In this document: one piece after another, positions 1-9,620 of the stretch
How the letters are laid out: each line of letters starts with the position of its first letter
Numbering within the stretch: the first letter of the stretch is position 1
Assembly (NCBI GenBank): GCA_012519115.1
Contig: JAAYQW010000001.1
Coordinates: 1-64,000 of the forward strand
Direction of reading: 5' to 3'
Origin: Spirochaetales bacterium
GTDB taxonomy: Bacteria; Spirochaetota; Spirochaetia; Sphaerochaetales; Sphaerochaetaceae
Length of the DNA stretch: 64,000 nucleotides
The notes under the pieces: model-generated
The model's database searches: none
The model's input: only the letters and a program-made list of their open reading frames with translations
What the model was told of the DNA's origin: nothing
Made by a program: the position numbers and the translations under genes

Positions 1-4
1 CGTT

Positions 5-2389
5 TCATGGTTTGGTCCTCCTTTTGAAAATGAGCTTGGGATAATGGACAGCTATCGCAGGTAGCAACAGCAGCGCGCTGGCTGCTGCTGTTGCCATTGC
101 GATGCAGAATAGAACTCCTAAATTTGCGATCGGCATGAAGCGGCTGAACAACAAACCGATGAAGCCGAGGGCTACGGATGCCGCATTGGCGAGAATCGCC
201 TTGCCGGTCGTTTGCATAATCCGCTCCATGGACATATCCTCACGAACGATTGCGCTGAGGAGGTGAATCGCATAGTCGACCCCGATTCCGATGCACAGCG
301 CTGCGAGCAGGCTGGTGACAATATCCAGTTTGATCGAGAAGACAAGCATCGAAACGAAGACCGCCAAGAGGGCGAAGAGACAGGGAATCAAGGAAAACGT
401 GGCGAGCTTCGGAGATTTTAGGGTGAACCATACCAGGAACCACACAGCGATCAAGGAGCTGAACAGACTGACGATCTGACTTCGGGTAACCAGATCCGCG
501 AGAGCGAGGGCTACCGCTTCACCGCCGCCGACTTCGACTTTCCAATCCTCCGGGAAAAGGGTGGAAATGAGATTGGTGACGGTTCGAAGCTGGTTGGTGT
601 CCGAACTCTTCAGTACGAGCGTCAATGCAGTGGCATCGGGCTCCAAGGGGTCATTGATGAGCGTATCGAGGTTGCCCGAGTAGAGGAGCAGGTATTGAGC
701 GATGAGGTTCGCCAGCTCTGATTCGTCAGCGAGACCATAGCGCGCCGGATCGCTGGGAATCTCATACTCGCCCTGACCACCGGCACTTGCGACCACCTCT
801 TCCGCTTCGAACGGCTCATCCTCGAAACCTAAGAAGTAATCCTCATCAAAAGCGAAGAAATCGAAAATCACTTCTTCTTCATCGACGGTGTGGACGATTT
901 CATCCTCACCGGGTCCGAGAAGCTGGTTCATGCGCTTGACGAACGGAATGATTGATTGCACTCCTCCTATCACCGGTTCAGCTTCAAGGGTCCGGATCGC
1001 CCCTTCAATCGTTTTGAGGGTGGAAGGATCGAGGATCGAGACTCCGTCATTCGGTTCGATCATCACGGTCATCGAGAAGCTTCCCTGCATCCGTTCGTTG
1101 AAACGATTGGAGTCTTTGACCAATGATGAAGAAGGGCGGAAGAAATCGAGCATATTGGTACCGCTCTCCACAAAATAATAGGATAGCGGAAGAAAGATCA
1201 CCAGGATGATCATGGAGACCCAAAGCAGCACTTTGCCGTGACGGTTTGCCACGACTATTGCCGCAGTCATCAACCGCGAGTCTTTGCCTTGTTGTTTCAT
1301 CCGCTCTTTTCCGTTCGGTTTCTTATAGACGACTCGGATAAGAGCGGGCAGAAGGACAAGGGAGCTGAAGGCGCAGATGACGACGCCGATGAAGCTGAGA
1401 AGTCCGAAGATCCTGAAAGGTCCCAGGGGAGATGAGAGCTGGGCCAGGAAGCCGAAGGCGGTCGTAGCCGCGGCGGCGATGATCGGGTTGGTATTTCGCT
1501 TCACAACGCTTCGGAGCACCTCTTCGATTGTCCCGGAATCCTGGTTTTGGAAGAAATGGCTGAAGATGTGGATCGTATAGGCACTGCCTACGATGAGCAG
1601 CAATACGGGAACGAGCATCGTCGCCATCGTGAAGGTGATATTGGCGATCGCCATGATTCCGAGCGCTAGAGAGGAGGAGAAGATGAGGGGAACAAGCGAA
1701 AGCAATGTCGCTTTGAAGGAGCGAAGGAAGTAGTACAGAATAAGGATGATGAGGATTGCCACGATCGGGGCTAAAATCCCCAAGTCACTGAGTAAACTCT
1801 CACTAATCGCCTCAGTGACTGCGGGGAGACCTAAAATCGAGGTTTCGACAACCCCTTGGTAAGGAGCAACGACTTCCCGTAGATCATGGAGAAGCTGTTT
1901 TGAATCGTAGTCCAGGGTGGTTTGGATGAGGACGGAAGCAACAGTATGGTCGGCCGAGAGAAATGTCCCTTCATAAAAGGAGGGCCACTCGGCGATCCGA
2001 TTCTTCAACGCCTCAATGTCACCGTCGTACAGATATACCGCTTCAACCCCATCGAACGATGGTTCCAGGTGTTGTACATTCGCGATTGAGTTGGCGGTGG
2101 AGACTCCGTCCAATTTCTCAATGTCGCTGGAGATCGTCTTCAGGATCTCCATGTACTTCGGTTGAAGGATCGTATCCTCTGCGTAGATGCTCACGACCAC
2201 AGGATCCAACGAGCCAAAGCGTTCTTTAATTCGATCATTGATCTGCACGACATCCGCATTTGTCGGGATGAAGGCGTCGGTAGAACTGTCGACATGAAGC
2301 CAGCCTATGCCGAGAAGGCCCAGGACTGTCAGAACAAATGAAAATGAAATAATGATCCAATCGAAGGTGCGTCGTTTTTCCATGACCAT
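5..2389 (-). CDS. RND/MMPL-family transporter (two SSD-like membrane halves)
   Basis: 794-aa ORF with repeated hydrophobic domains and motifs typical of MMPL/RND exporters (GIGVDYAIHLLS); complete within window. Confidence 0.88.
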   Translation of the reverse strand: MVMEKRRTFDWIIISFSFVLTVLGLLGIGWLHVDSSTDAFIPTNADVVQINDRIKERFGSLDPVVVSIYAEDTILQPKYMEILKTISSDIEKLDGVSTANSIANVQHLEPSFDGVEAVYLYDGDIEALKNRIAEWPSFYEGTFLSADHTVASVLIQTTLDYDSKQLLHDLREVVAPYQGVVETSILGLPAVTEAISESLLSDLGILAPIVAILIILILYYFLRSFKATLLSLVPLIFSSSLALGIMAIANITFTMATMLVPVLLLIVGSAYTIHIFSHFFQNQDSGTIEEVLRSVVKRNTNPIIAAAATTAFGFLAQLSSPLGPFRIFGLLSFIGVVICAFSSLVLLPALIRVVYKKPNGKERMKQQGKDSRLMTAAIVVANRHGKVLLWVSMIILVIFLPLSYYFVESGTNMLDFFRPSSSLVKDSNRFNERMQGSFSMTVMIEPNDGVSILDPSTLKTIEGAIRTLEAEPVIGGVQSIIPFVKRMNQLLGPGEDEIVHTVDEEEVIFDFFAFDEDYFLGFEDEPFEAEEVVASAGGQGEYEIPSDPARYGLADESELANLIAQYLLLYSGNLDTLINDPLEPDATALTLVLKSSDTNQLRTVTNLISTLFPEDWKVEVGGGEAVALALADLVTRSQIVSLFSSLIAVWFLVWFTLKSPKLATFSLIPCLFALLAVFVSMLVFSIKLDIVTSLLAALCIGIGVDYAIHLLSAIVREDMSMERIMQTTGKAILANAASVALGFIGLLFSRFMPIANLGVLFCIAMATAAASALLLLPAIAVHYPKLIFKRRTKP

Positions 2390-2439
2390 AGACTCGCTCT
2401 TTAGAGCAAATCTAACAATCGCCTCCGGGCAGTATTTAT

Positions 2440-2470
2440 ATCACCCGTCAGGGTGATTTGAATATCACCC
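2440..2470. promoter_or_regulatory. Candidate operator: ATCACCC-gtca-GGGTGAT plus a third ATCACCC
   Basis: Read directly in the divergent intergenic region between the RND gene and pyk. Confidence 0.4.
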
Positions 2471-2573
2471 CATGGAAATCAGGGAAGAAATCATCATTCT
2501 TCATTGATTTCGATATCAAACTGTATTTAAGCCTCCGCTTTACAAATTATACCTAATCACAGATGATGAGCCT

Positions 2574-4007
2574 ATGAATTATACCAAGATCGTAGCCACC
2601 CTGGGGCCAAGCAGTGATGAGTATCGAACCATCAAGGCGATTCTTCAAGCGGGATGTCGAGTCATCCGATTGAATTTCAGTCACGGTGCCCATGAAGATC
2701 AGCAAAGAAGGTACGACATGGCTCGAAAAGCTTCCGCCGAATTGGGGATTGAAATCGCGATCTTCATGGACCTGCAGGGTCCGAAGATCCGTTTGGGAAC
2801 GTTGGCCGAGCCTTCCTATACGCTGGAAACTGATGAAGAATTGGTGTTGACCACCGAACCGTGCATCGGAACCCGCAATCGAGTTTCAATCGATTATCCC
2901 CACCTTCACGAGGAAATCAAAGTGGGAAATCGGGTTCTCATCAATGATGGCCTGGTCTCTCTCGTGGTTGAAAGAATCGATGGAACCGGTATCGTGTGCC
3001 GGATGGTGGAAGAAGGAACGATTCTGCCTCGTAAGGGAGTGAACCTTCCGGGGGTGCCGCTTATTCATCTGTCTTCCTTCACGGAAAAGGACAAAGCCGA
3101 TCTGGTTTTTGGCTTCAAGAACAAGATTGACTATGTCGCTCTCTCCTTTGTCCGAAGCGGTGGGGATGTGGCGTTGTTGAAGGAATACATGGCGGAGACG
3201 TTCGGGTATGCGATTCCCATCATCAGCAAGATCGAGAAACCGGAAGCGGTCGACAATATCCACCGAATCATCGACGAAAGCAGTGCGATCATGATTGCTC
3301 GGGGCGACTTGGGCGTGGAGGTCCCCGCCGAAGAGGTTCCTTTGATTCAAAAATCGATTATTCAGATGGGCATCAATCGAAATCTCCCGGTAATCACCGC
3401 TACCCAGATGTTGGAATCGATGATTTATCGTCCCCGGCCGACTCGTGCCGAGACCAACGACGTGGCAAATGCCGTTCTGGATGGAAGCAGCGCGGTAATG
3501 CTCAGCGGTGAAACCGCAGTAGGGGAGTACCCGCTTCAAGCGGTCCGGACGATGGCCAATATCACTTCGATGATTGAAAAAAGCGATGCATTCAAACGAG
3601 AGGTGATGAACCAGATTTCCAGCATGGATATGTTGCGCAAGCAGACCGTAACCGAAGCGGTGGGTTTGGCCACCCGCAATTTGGCGATCAATGTGAAAGC
3701 ATCCTACATCACGTGTTTCACCCACTCCGGCTCGACCGCTCGCCTGATCGCCAAGTTCCGTCCTTCGGTACCGATTCTGGCGTTCAGCCCGAACAAATCG
3801 GTCGTTCAATACCTCTGTCTGAGCTGGGGGGTGACCCCGATCCTTATTGATGAATTGGAAAGCGTCGATGAATTGCTTCTTTTCGCCCCGGAGTATTTGA
3901 AGAAAAACGGCCTCGTGAAGGCCGGTGATACCGTGGTCATCACCGCCGGAGTCCCGGTGGGCTCCAGCGGTAAAACCAATATGATCAAAGTGGTCGAGAT
4001 CGAATGA
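2574..4007 (+). CDS. pyk: Pyruvate kinase
   Basis: N-terminal TKIVATLGPSS, IMIARGDLGVE and ATQMLESM signatures. Confidence 0.97.
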   Translation: MNYTKIVATLGPSSDEYRTIKAILQAGCRVIRLNFSHGAHEDQQRRYDMARKASAELGIEIAIFMDLQGPKIRLGTLAEPSYTLETDEELVLTTEPCIGTRNRVSIDYPHLHEEIKVGNRVLINDGLVSLVVERIDGTGIVCRMVEEGTILPRKGVNLPGVPLIHLSSFTEKDKADLVFGFKNKIDYVALSFVRSGGDVALLKEYMAETFGYAIPIISKIEKPEAVDNIHRIIDESSAIMIARGDLGVEVPAEEVPLIQKSIIQMGINRNLPVITATQMLESMIYRPRPTRAETNDVANAVLDGSSAVMLSGETAVGEYPLQAVRTMANITSMIEKSDAFKREVMNQISSMDMLRKQTVTEAVGLATRNLAINVKASYITCFTHSGSTARLIAKFRPSVPILAFSPNKSVVQYLCLSWGVTPILIDELESVDELLLFAPEYLKKNGLVKAGDTVVITAGVPVGSSGKTNMIKVVEIE

Positions 4008-4757
4008 CTATGGGCGGAACGTCAGCGCAGTGCTGAGACTCACCGCTCGACCGGCGTGATCGAAGAGGTCGAGGGCACGCAGATCGAAGGACATCGTCGT
4101 CGAGGGGAAGAGCTTGAAGGCGGGAACACGGAGACCGACGCTGACCAATCCCCGGTTCTGGGCGTTTCCGCCCGAGGGGCTGAGACTATAAGAGATATTC
4201 CCGAAGTCGAGGAGAAGGGCCAAATGGTTCTTCAGCTTGTTGGGGAAGAGCATCGTTTCAAGACCGACCGCAAAGTCGATATTTGAAAGAGCCTGAGTTC
4301 CCTGCTTCCAGGAGTATCCGATCATTATTGACGACTTGGTCGGCGAATCCATCAACGTGTGGTGGAAGGTGGAAGCAAGATATCCCTGAATACCGAAGGT
4401 ATTGGTGTCGCCCACTTCAAGCAGTTGGAGGCTTGTTCCTACGGCGAATGACGTACCTTTCGTTTCGACAAAGCGCCATTTTGCCGAGAGAAGCAAATCG
4501 ACCTCGGTTTTGGCATCAACGGCGAACGCCACCTCGATATCCACAGGAAAGGAAAGATAGATGAAGGGGAGGTGGGCAAGACCTTTGTCGCCATAGAGCA
4601 TCGAATATCCGGTGGCGATAGCAAGCTTGGATCCGCTTTCTTCCACTTCAGCGCTGGGGGCGGTGATATAACCGCTGGTTCCGCTTAATGTGGGTTCGGC
4701 GACTAGCAGAGCGGTTCCTAACAGAAGGATACCTACGATGAGAAGGGTTCGTTTCAT
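4008..4757 (-). CDS. Predicted outer-membrane beta-barrel / exported protein
   Basis: Signal peptide MKRTLLIVGILLLGTALLVAE followed by alternating amphipathic segments. Confidence 0.6.
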   Translation of the reverse strand: MKRTLLIVGILLLGTALLVAEPTLSGTSGYITAPSAEVEESGSKLAIATGYSMLYGDKGLAHLPFIYLSFPVDIEVAFAVDAKTEVDLLLSAKWRFVETKGTSFAVGTSLQLLEVGDTNTFGIQGYLASTFHHTLMDSPTKSSIMIGYSWKQGTQALSNIDFAVGLETMLFPNKLKNHLALLLDFGNISYSLSPSGGNAQNRGLVSVGLRVPAFKLFPSTTMSFDLRALDLFDHAGRAVSLSTALTFRP

Positions 4758-5536
4758 AACTGGCTCCTTGGTTCTCCGGTTGCCTTTCTCAATTCAGGCT
4801 GACCTTTTTCATTGATTCGTTTAGTGATGTATTTTTCTTTCTCCAATTGAGCGAGAAGGGCTCCCAACGATTTGTATTTCGAGCGTTCAATCATCCGGCT
4901 CTTGTCCATCTGGTGGAACTTGGTTCCCACAAAACTGGTAAGTTGCCAACTGTCGGGGTCAAAGGAGTCGATCACCTTCTTAGCCAACTCTTTGACATGT
5001 TCATTCATCTTCTCCTGCGGCGTCGGTTCGACGGCGATCTTCATTTCCTTCTTGGCACCCTTCGCCTTGGTCGTATAGGACTCCAAGATGAGGATCTCGT
5101 CGCAGCTGTTGGAGAATACCGGCTTGTCGCTGACCGCCTCCTTGGTGACGAGAAACACCTCCTTGCCATACTTGCGGAGCATCTCCATGATGACGGTGAA
5201 ATCGCTGTCACTGGTGATGAACACGTAGCGGTCGATCACCGGCATATTGATGATGATCGTTTCAAGAGCGGCCAAAGAGATGATCAGATCCGCCCTATTC
5301 TTGTACTTTGATGTGATCGAGGGGGTGTCGCGGATTTCAAAATTATACTCGGTGAGCTGCTTTTTCATCTTCCGGATCGCGGTGGAGTTTCCCGCCGCCA
5401 TCTTGATGACGAAGACGTTCTCCTCGTCACTGTCCACGTTGTGCCGTAAGGACAGATCGTCAAGCAGGCTCTTCAGATCGAGAGCTGCCGGGATGTTTTC
5501 CAAGTCAATGTAAATCGCGTTGTTTTTTCGTTTCAT
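4754..5536 (-). CDS. NYN (LabA/DUF88) domain protein with C-terminal OST-HTH/LOTUS-like segment
   Basis: IYIDLENIP, ADLIISL and FITSDSDFTVIMEMLRKYGKEV acidic motifs; start re-assigned to MKRKNN; stop overlaps start of the downstream gene. Confidence 0.8.
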   Translation of the reverse strand: MKRKNNAIYIDLENIPAALDLKSLLDDLSLRHNVDSDEENVFVIKMAAGNSTAIRKMKKQLTEYNFEIRDTPSITSKYKNRADLIISLAALETIIINMPVIDRYVFITSDSDFTVIMEMLRKYGKEVFLVTKEAVSDKPVFSNSCDEILILESYTTKAKGAKKEMKIAVEPTPQEKMNEHVKELAKKVIDSFDPDSWQLTSFVGTKFHQMDKSRMIERSKYKSLGALLAQLEKEKYITKRINEKGQPELRKATGEPRSQL

Positions 5537-5565
5537 AGGAGAACTATACCCCACCAATGGCAATC

Positions 5566-6795
5566 CTAAAAGGGGACGGGTGCATGGATGTGGAGTTCTT
5601 CCTTGGTGATCGGGTGGATAAATGCCAGGCTCTTGGCATGAAGATACAGGCGGCCCTTCATCCCCGAGCCATAGAGGCGATCACCAAGAATCGGCAGTCC
5701 AAGGCCTTCTTTGCTGTGGATTCGAAGCTGGTGGGTCCGTCCGGTATACGGTGTGAATTCGACTCTGCTGAGGTAACCGGAAGGATGCTCTTCCACCCGA
5801 ATCCGCTTCACATGCGTTTTCGCCTCCTTGCCGCCCTCGCGGTCGACGACCTGATAGGGGCGATTGGTGATATCGGCTCGGAGCGGAAGGGTGATTTCGG
5901 TTTCCTCTTCCTTGAGGATTCCTTCAAGCAGCGCCTCATAGGTCCGCCTTACCCGTTGGGTTCGAAAGAGACCATGCATGCCGCTGAGCGCTTTCCCGGT
6001 GAGCGCTACGACGATAAGACCTGAAGTATCCATGTCCAGACGATGGGTCGCGCATTGAACAGGCGCCGATGGAATGAGAGTCCGCACTCTGCTTTCAATC
6101 GAATCGCTCTCGACGGTTCCCGGAATCGATCGGAGGTGGGGAGGTTTGTTGACGATGAGAAGATGCTCATCCCGATACACGGGATCGAGCCCGAGCATCT
6201 TTCTGAGAATCGGGGAGCAGCGCTCTTCACAAGGCTGGTAAAAGTCCAAGTGAGAGCGCGTACCGCTGCCGTAGAAGAACTCGGTCATCGAATTAGGGAC
6301 GATATGATGGCTGAACGCATAGGCAAGGAGCTTGATCGCGGCGCAATCACCGCTGCCGGTCGGAATGGGCCGATCGCCAAAACATTCGGAGAGGGTGACC
6401 ATGCCGCCTCCAATTGTCGGAAATCGGTAGAGACCGTAGTAGTGCTTCAACGCTTGAGCGGAGTATTCGCTTTGTTCAAAGGGGGTGTTTTGCGGATCTT
6501 TTATAATCGCGTCGTACGTATCGAGGTAGGTTTGAAAATCCGGATCGGTGATGATGTGCGGAACATAGCGGGCAAGATTCCGCTGTTGTCCGCTGATTCC
6601 CTTCAGCAGCACTTCGTTCCCGTCTTTGTCGGTTCCAAGGAGAACTCCAATCATCACGCCGTTGTACTCCTTGAAGAGCTCCTTCACCGGAAGCGCTTTG
6701 TTCGAGTCGAAATCAAGAAAGCCGGTTTTGGTGATGAGGTGGACGAGATACCGGGCATGGAGGCGGGCAGGTTCCTCGTTGAACAGGTTAATCAT
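5566..6795 (-). CDS. RluA-family pseudouridine synthase with ~200-aa N-terminal extension
   Basis: HRLDMDTSGLIVVA catalytic motif and GRTHQLRIH; start re-assigned to MINLFNEEP. Confidence 0.88.
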   Translation of the reverse strand: MINLFNEEPARLHARYLVHLITKTGFLDFDSNKALPVKELFKEYNGVMIGVLLGTDKDGNEVLLKGISGQQRNLARYVPHIITDPDFQTYLDTYDAIIKDPQNTPFEQSEYSAQALKHYYGLYRFPTIGGGMVTLSECFGDRPIPTGSGDCAAIKLLAYAFSHHIVPNSMTEFFYGSGTRSHLDFYQPCEERCSPILRKMLGLDPVYRDEHLLIVNKPPHLRSIPGTVESDSIESRVRTLIPSAPVQCATHRLDMDTSGLIVVALTGKALSGMHGLFRTQRVRRTYEALLEGILKEEETEITLPLRADITNRPYQVVDREGGKEAKTHVKRIRVEEHPSGYLSRVEFTPYTGRTHQLRIHSKEGLGLPILGDRLYGSGMKGRLYLHAKSLAFIHPITKEELHIHAPVPF

Positions 6796-8149
6796 CGCCC
6801 CGTTCCATCCAATCGGCGGTAAAGTAGTAAATGATGAAGATCGTCGAGCTGATAGTCCAGGTGACCGGGTGCGCCCAGAAAACGACGCGGATATCAAAGA
6901 AGAGGGCAAGACCCACTTTGATGAAAATGATTCTAAGAACGCACCAGATGGAGAGCATGACGGTCATCGGAACGATGGACTTGCCCGCTCCGCGCAAGAC
7001 TCCCGTCATCGTATGACTGAGAGCCAAAGCCCAGAAGAACCATCCGGCGATCGACCCTTTTTGAACGCCGAGGCGGATGATCTCGCTGTCTCGGGTGAAG
7101 ATAGTCATCACTTGGCCGCCGAACAACATCAGCGAGAGTCCCACCAATTGGGCGAGAGCCATCGCGAAGATGATGCCGAAGCGGGCGCCTTCTCTGACTC
7201 GATCTCTTTGCCTCGCTCCGAGGTTTTGACCGGTGAACGTCGTTATGGCGAGAGCGAAGGCGGTGATGGGGATGAACGCAAAACCTTGAATCCGGTTGTA
7301 GGATCCGTGGGCGGCCATCGCCGCCGGGCCGAACAGGTTGATCGATGATTGGACGATCACGTTTGCGAAACTTGTGACGGAGTTTTGAATCCCCGACGGG
7401 ATTCCGAGCCTGACGGTTTTCCCAAAATATCCCCGATAGATCCTAACGTCTTTGATTCGGACCCGGATGACGTCTTTCGTTCGAAAGAGGAGCCGGAAGG
7501 AAAGGATCGCACTGATGCTTTGGGCAATGATTGTGGCGTAGGCGGTTCCTTCGATTCCCATCCCGAAGCCGAGGACGAAGACCAGATCCAAAACAATATT
7601 CAACAAGGCCGAGATGATCAGAAAATACAGGGGGTTTTTTGAATCTCCGACCGCTTGAAGGATTCCGCTTGCGGTATTGTACATGATGAGCGATGAAATA
7701 CCCAAAAAGAAGATCTGAATGTATGCTTGAGCATCGGAAAAGACTTCGGGCGGAGTCTTCATCCACATGAGGATCGTCGGAGTGAATGTATAGCCGATGA
7801 TCGTCAGCAAGATCGAATTGATGATGCCGAGGGCGACGGTGGTATGAACGGCTTTTGTTACGGAATCATAGTTGCCTTCACCGAACGCGGTGGAAATGAC
7901 GACGCCGGCGCCGACAGAGAGCCCTTGAAAGAGTCCGATGATCAACATCGTCAGCGATCCGACCGAGCTGATTGCAGCGAGCGCTTGAGTGGAGACGAAG
8001 TTTCCGACTACCACGGAATCGGTCGTCTGATAGAGCTGCTGAAGAAGTCCACCGAGGAAGATGGGAAAAGCGAAGCATATAAGATGTTTTTTAATCGATC
8101 CTGTGGTCATCAACCGCGTTTGGGTAGCCATAATATCCACTGTAGACAT
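6788..8149 (-). CDS. MATE family efflux transporter
   Basis: 12-TM MatE-like sequence (FPIFLGGLLQQLYQTTDSVVVGNF). Confidence 0.93.
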   Translation of the reverse strand: MSTVDIMATQTRLMTTGSIKKHLICFAFPIFLGGLLQQLYQTTDSVVVGNFVSTQALAAISSVGSLTMLIIGLFQGLSVGAGVVISTAFGEGNYDSVTKAVHTTVALGIINSILLTIIGYTFTPTILMWMKTPPEVFSDAQAYIQIFFLGISSLIMYNTASGILQAVGDSKNPLYFLIISALLNIVLDLVFVLGFGMGIEGTAYATIIAQSISAILSFRLLFRTKDVIRVRIKDVRIYRGYFGKTVRLGIPSGIQNSVTSFANVIVQSSINLFGPAAMAAHGSYNRIQGFAFIPITAFALAITTFTGQNLGARQRDRVREGARFGIIFAMALAQLVGLSLMLFGGQVMTIFTRDSEIIRLGVQKGSIAGWFFWALALSHTMTGVLRGAGKSIVPMTVMLSIWCVLRIIFIKVGLALFFDIRVVFWAHPVTWTISSTIFIIYYFTADWMERGDD

Positions 8150-8308
8150 CTTTTAGGAATGAGGCAACTATGCTTTCTCATTTCTTGCTGAACAGGTGTA
8201 CATACCGATGGTCGCTCCTCCTTTCGGCGATGACCATCAAGCTCGGCGGAACGCTGCCAATCTTTAGAAAACGGGGGTTTCAACTCTAGCTTCTTCTCAT
8301 ACGTGCAG

Positions 8309-8327
8309 GTATCTTAAATCAAGATAC
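8309..8327. repeat. Inverted repeat GTATCTT-aaatc-AAGATAC
   Basis: Perfect 7-bp arms read directly, immediately upstream of a GGAGGGG SD. Confidence 0.6.
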
Positions 8328-8339
8328 GGAGGGGTTCGT

Positions 8340-8456
8340 ATGAAATCAGAGTCAATTCGTCATGCCCATGAGTTTGAAGAGAACTTCACCGTTGCAGGGA
8401 AGTATTGTCTCGATAATCAAGAGACAATAGAAGCAACATACCTTTGCTTCACGTAG
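8340..8456 (+). CDS. Small ORF (38 aa) MKSESIRHAHEFEENFTVAGKYCLDNQETIEATYLCFT, possible leader peptide or toxin relic
   Basis: Hand-translated; GGAGGGG SD about 6 nt before ATG; not in supplied ORF track. Confidence 0.4.
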   Translation: MKSESIRHAHEFEENFTVAGKYCLDNQETIEATYLCFT

Positions 8457-8470
8457 CGAGGGCGTTCGTG

Positions 8471-8492
8471 TCTATCATACAGGTTTGATAGA
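8471..8492. promoter_or_regulatory. Inverted repeat TCTATCA-tacaggtt-TGATAGA, candidate autoregulatory operator
   Basis: 7-bp perfect arms just upstream of the XRE gene. Confidence 0.45.
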
Positions 8493-8516
8493 ACCCGACA
8501 GTGAAGGAGAGACACG

Positions 8517-9593
8517 ATGGCATTTTTATGGAACAGTCAAGGACCGGCATCTCCGCCGGGCAAGACGATTCGTGACCTCATCGAAGATCGGGGAATGACC
8601 CAAAAAGAGTTTGCGACTCGAATGGATCTTTCGGAGAAACACGTCAGTAAATTGATCAGTGGAGAAGTGCTGCTCACCACCGACGTGATTTTGAGGATGA
8701 TTTCGGTAATCGGAAAGGATGTTCTTTTCTGGTCAAACCTGGAAGCGATGTATCGGGCCGGCTTGCTCAGAGAAACGATGAAAGACCAGGTCGCTTTGGA
8801 TAAGCGCATTCTTTCCCGAGTCCCCCTTGAGGAGTTGCATGAACTTGGCTGGATCGCTCTTGATGAGAATCCGGCAAAGCAAGTGGAGCTTGCCCGGCAA
8901 TATTTCGAGGTATCCACCCTTCAAATCATTGAAAGCGAAGCGATGGCTCCATATACCGCTTTGGGAGCGCACATCAACCGTGAAATGGACTATACGCTTC
9001 TTGCCTGGACTCAACAAGCGAAGTTCTGCGCCCGTAAAATGAGCGCCCGACCGCTGGACCATCGAAAGCTGGAACGAAATCTGATAAAGATCCGTTCGTT
9101 ATCCCTTCTTCCCCCAAAAGAGTTTCTCCCCAAGCTTCAGGCGATTCTGGCGTACTGCGGGGTGGCTTTCGTGGTGCTTCCTGCTATGAAGAAACTGCAC
9201 CTCGAAGCGATCACGTTCTTTGCCGAGGGGCGGGCAACGATCGCTTTCACTTCCGACGGCAAGAATTCGGAAACATTCTGGATCTCTCTTTTCAAAGAGC
9301 TGGCTCATATCCTTCTCCGACATGTCGGACCGCGCATGGTGTACTCAAAAGACGCTGAAACCCAAGCCAAGCGTCTTGGCCTTGAGAAGCTGCTTCCTTC
9401 CGATCGCTACAAGAGCTTCCTCGCTCTCAAACGGTTTGACGAAGAAGCGATTCTCGCCTTCGCAAATGAAGAAAAGCTTCACCCTTCGATCATCGTCAAT
9501 CGCCTGCGAAGCTCAAATATGCTTTCGAAGAAGGAGCTTGTCCATCTTACGGTTGATTACGAACTGTCACGAAGTGATATGAAAAATCCGTAG
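8517..9593 (+). CDS. XRE/HigA-type HTH protein fused to degenerate ImmA/IrrE (COG2856)-like domain
   Basis: N-terminal GMTQKEFATRMDLSEKHVSKLISGE HTH; C-terminal LFKELAHILLRH in place of the usual LFHELGHILLxH. Confidence 0.75.
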   Translation: MAFLWNSQGPASPPGKTIRDLIEDRGMTQKEFATRMDLSEKHVSKLISGEVLLTTDVILRMISVIGKDVLFWSNLEAMYRAGLLRETMKDQVALDKRILSRVPLEELHELGWIALDENPAKQVELARQYFEVSTLQIIESEAMAPYTALGAHINREMDYTLLAWTQQAKFCARKMSARPLDHRKLERNLIKIRSLSLLPPKEFLPKLQAILAYCGVAFVVLPAMKKLHLEAITFFAEGRATIAFTSDGKNSETFWISLFKELAHILLRHVGPRMVYSKDAETQAKRLGLEKLLPSDRYKSFLALKRFDEEAILAFANEEKLHPSIIVNRLRSSNMLSKKELVHLTVDYELSRSDMKNP

Positions 9594-9620
9594 CATTGAC
9601 TCATCGAGCTCTATCGCTAT

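Noticed and set aside
1-8. Possible start (ATGAAACG, minus strand) of a further gene overlapping the RND gene stop
   Set aside because: Only 8 nt are in the window, too little to call.
2886-3809. 307-aa minus-strand ORF opposite pyk
   Set aside because: Antisense shadow of pyruvate kinase.
8404-8428. ATTGTCTC/GAGACAAT as a rho-independent terminator
   Set aside because: No following T-run and it lies inside the small ORF; kept only as an inverted repeat.
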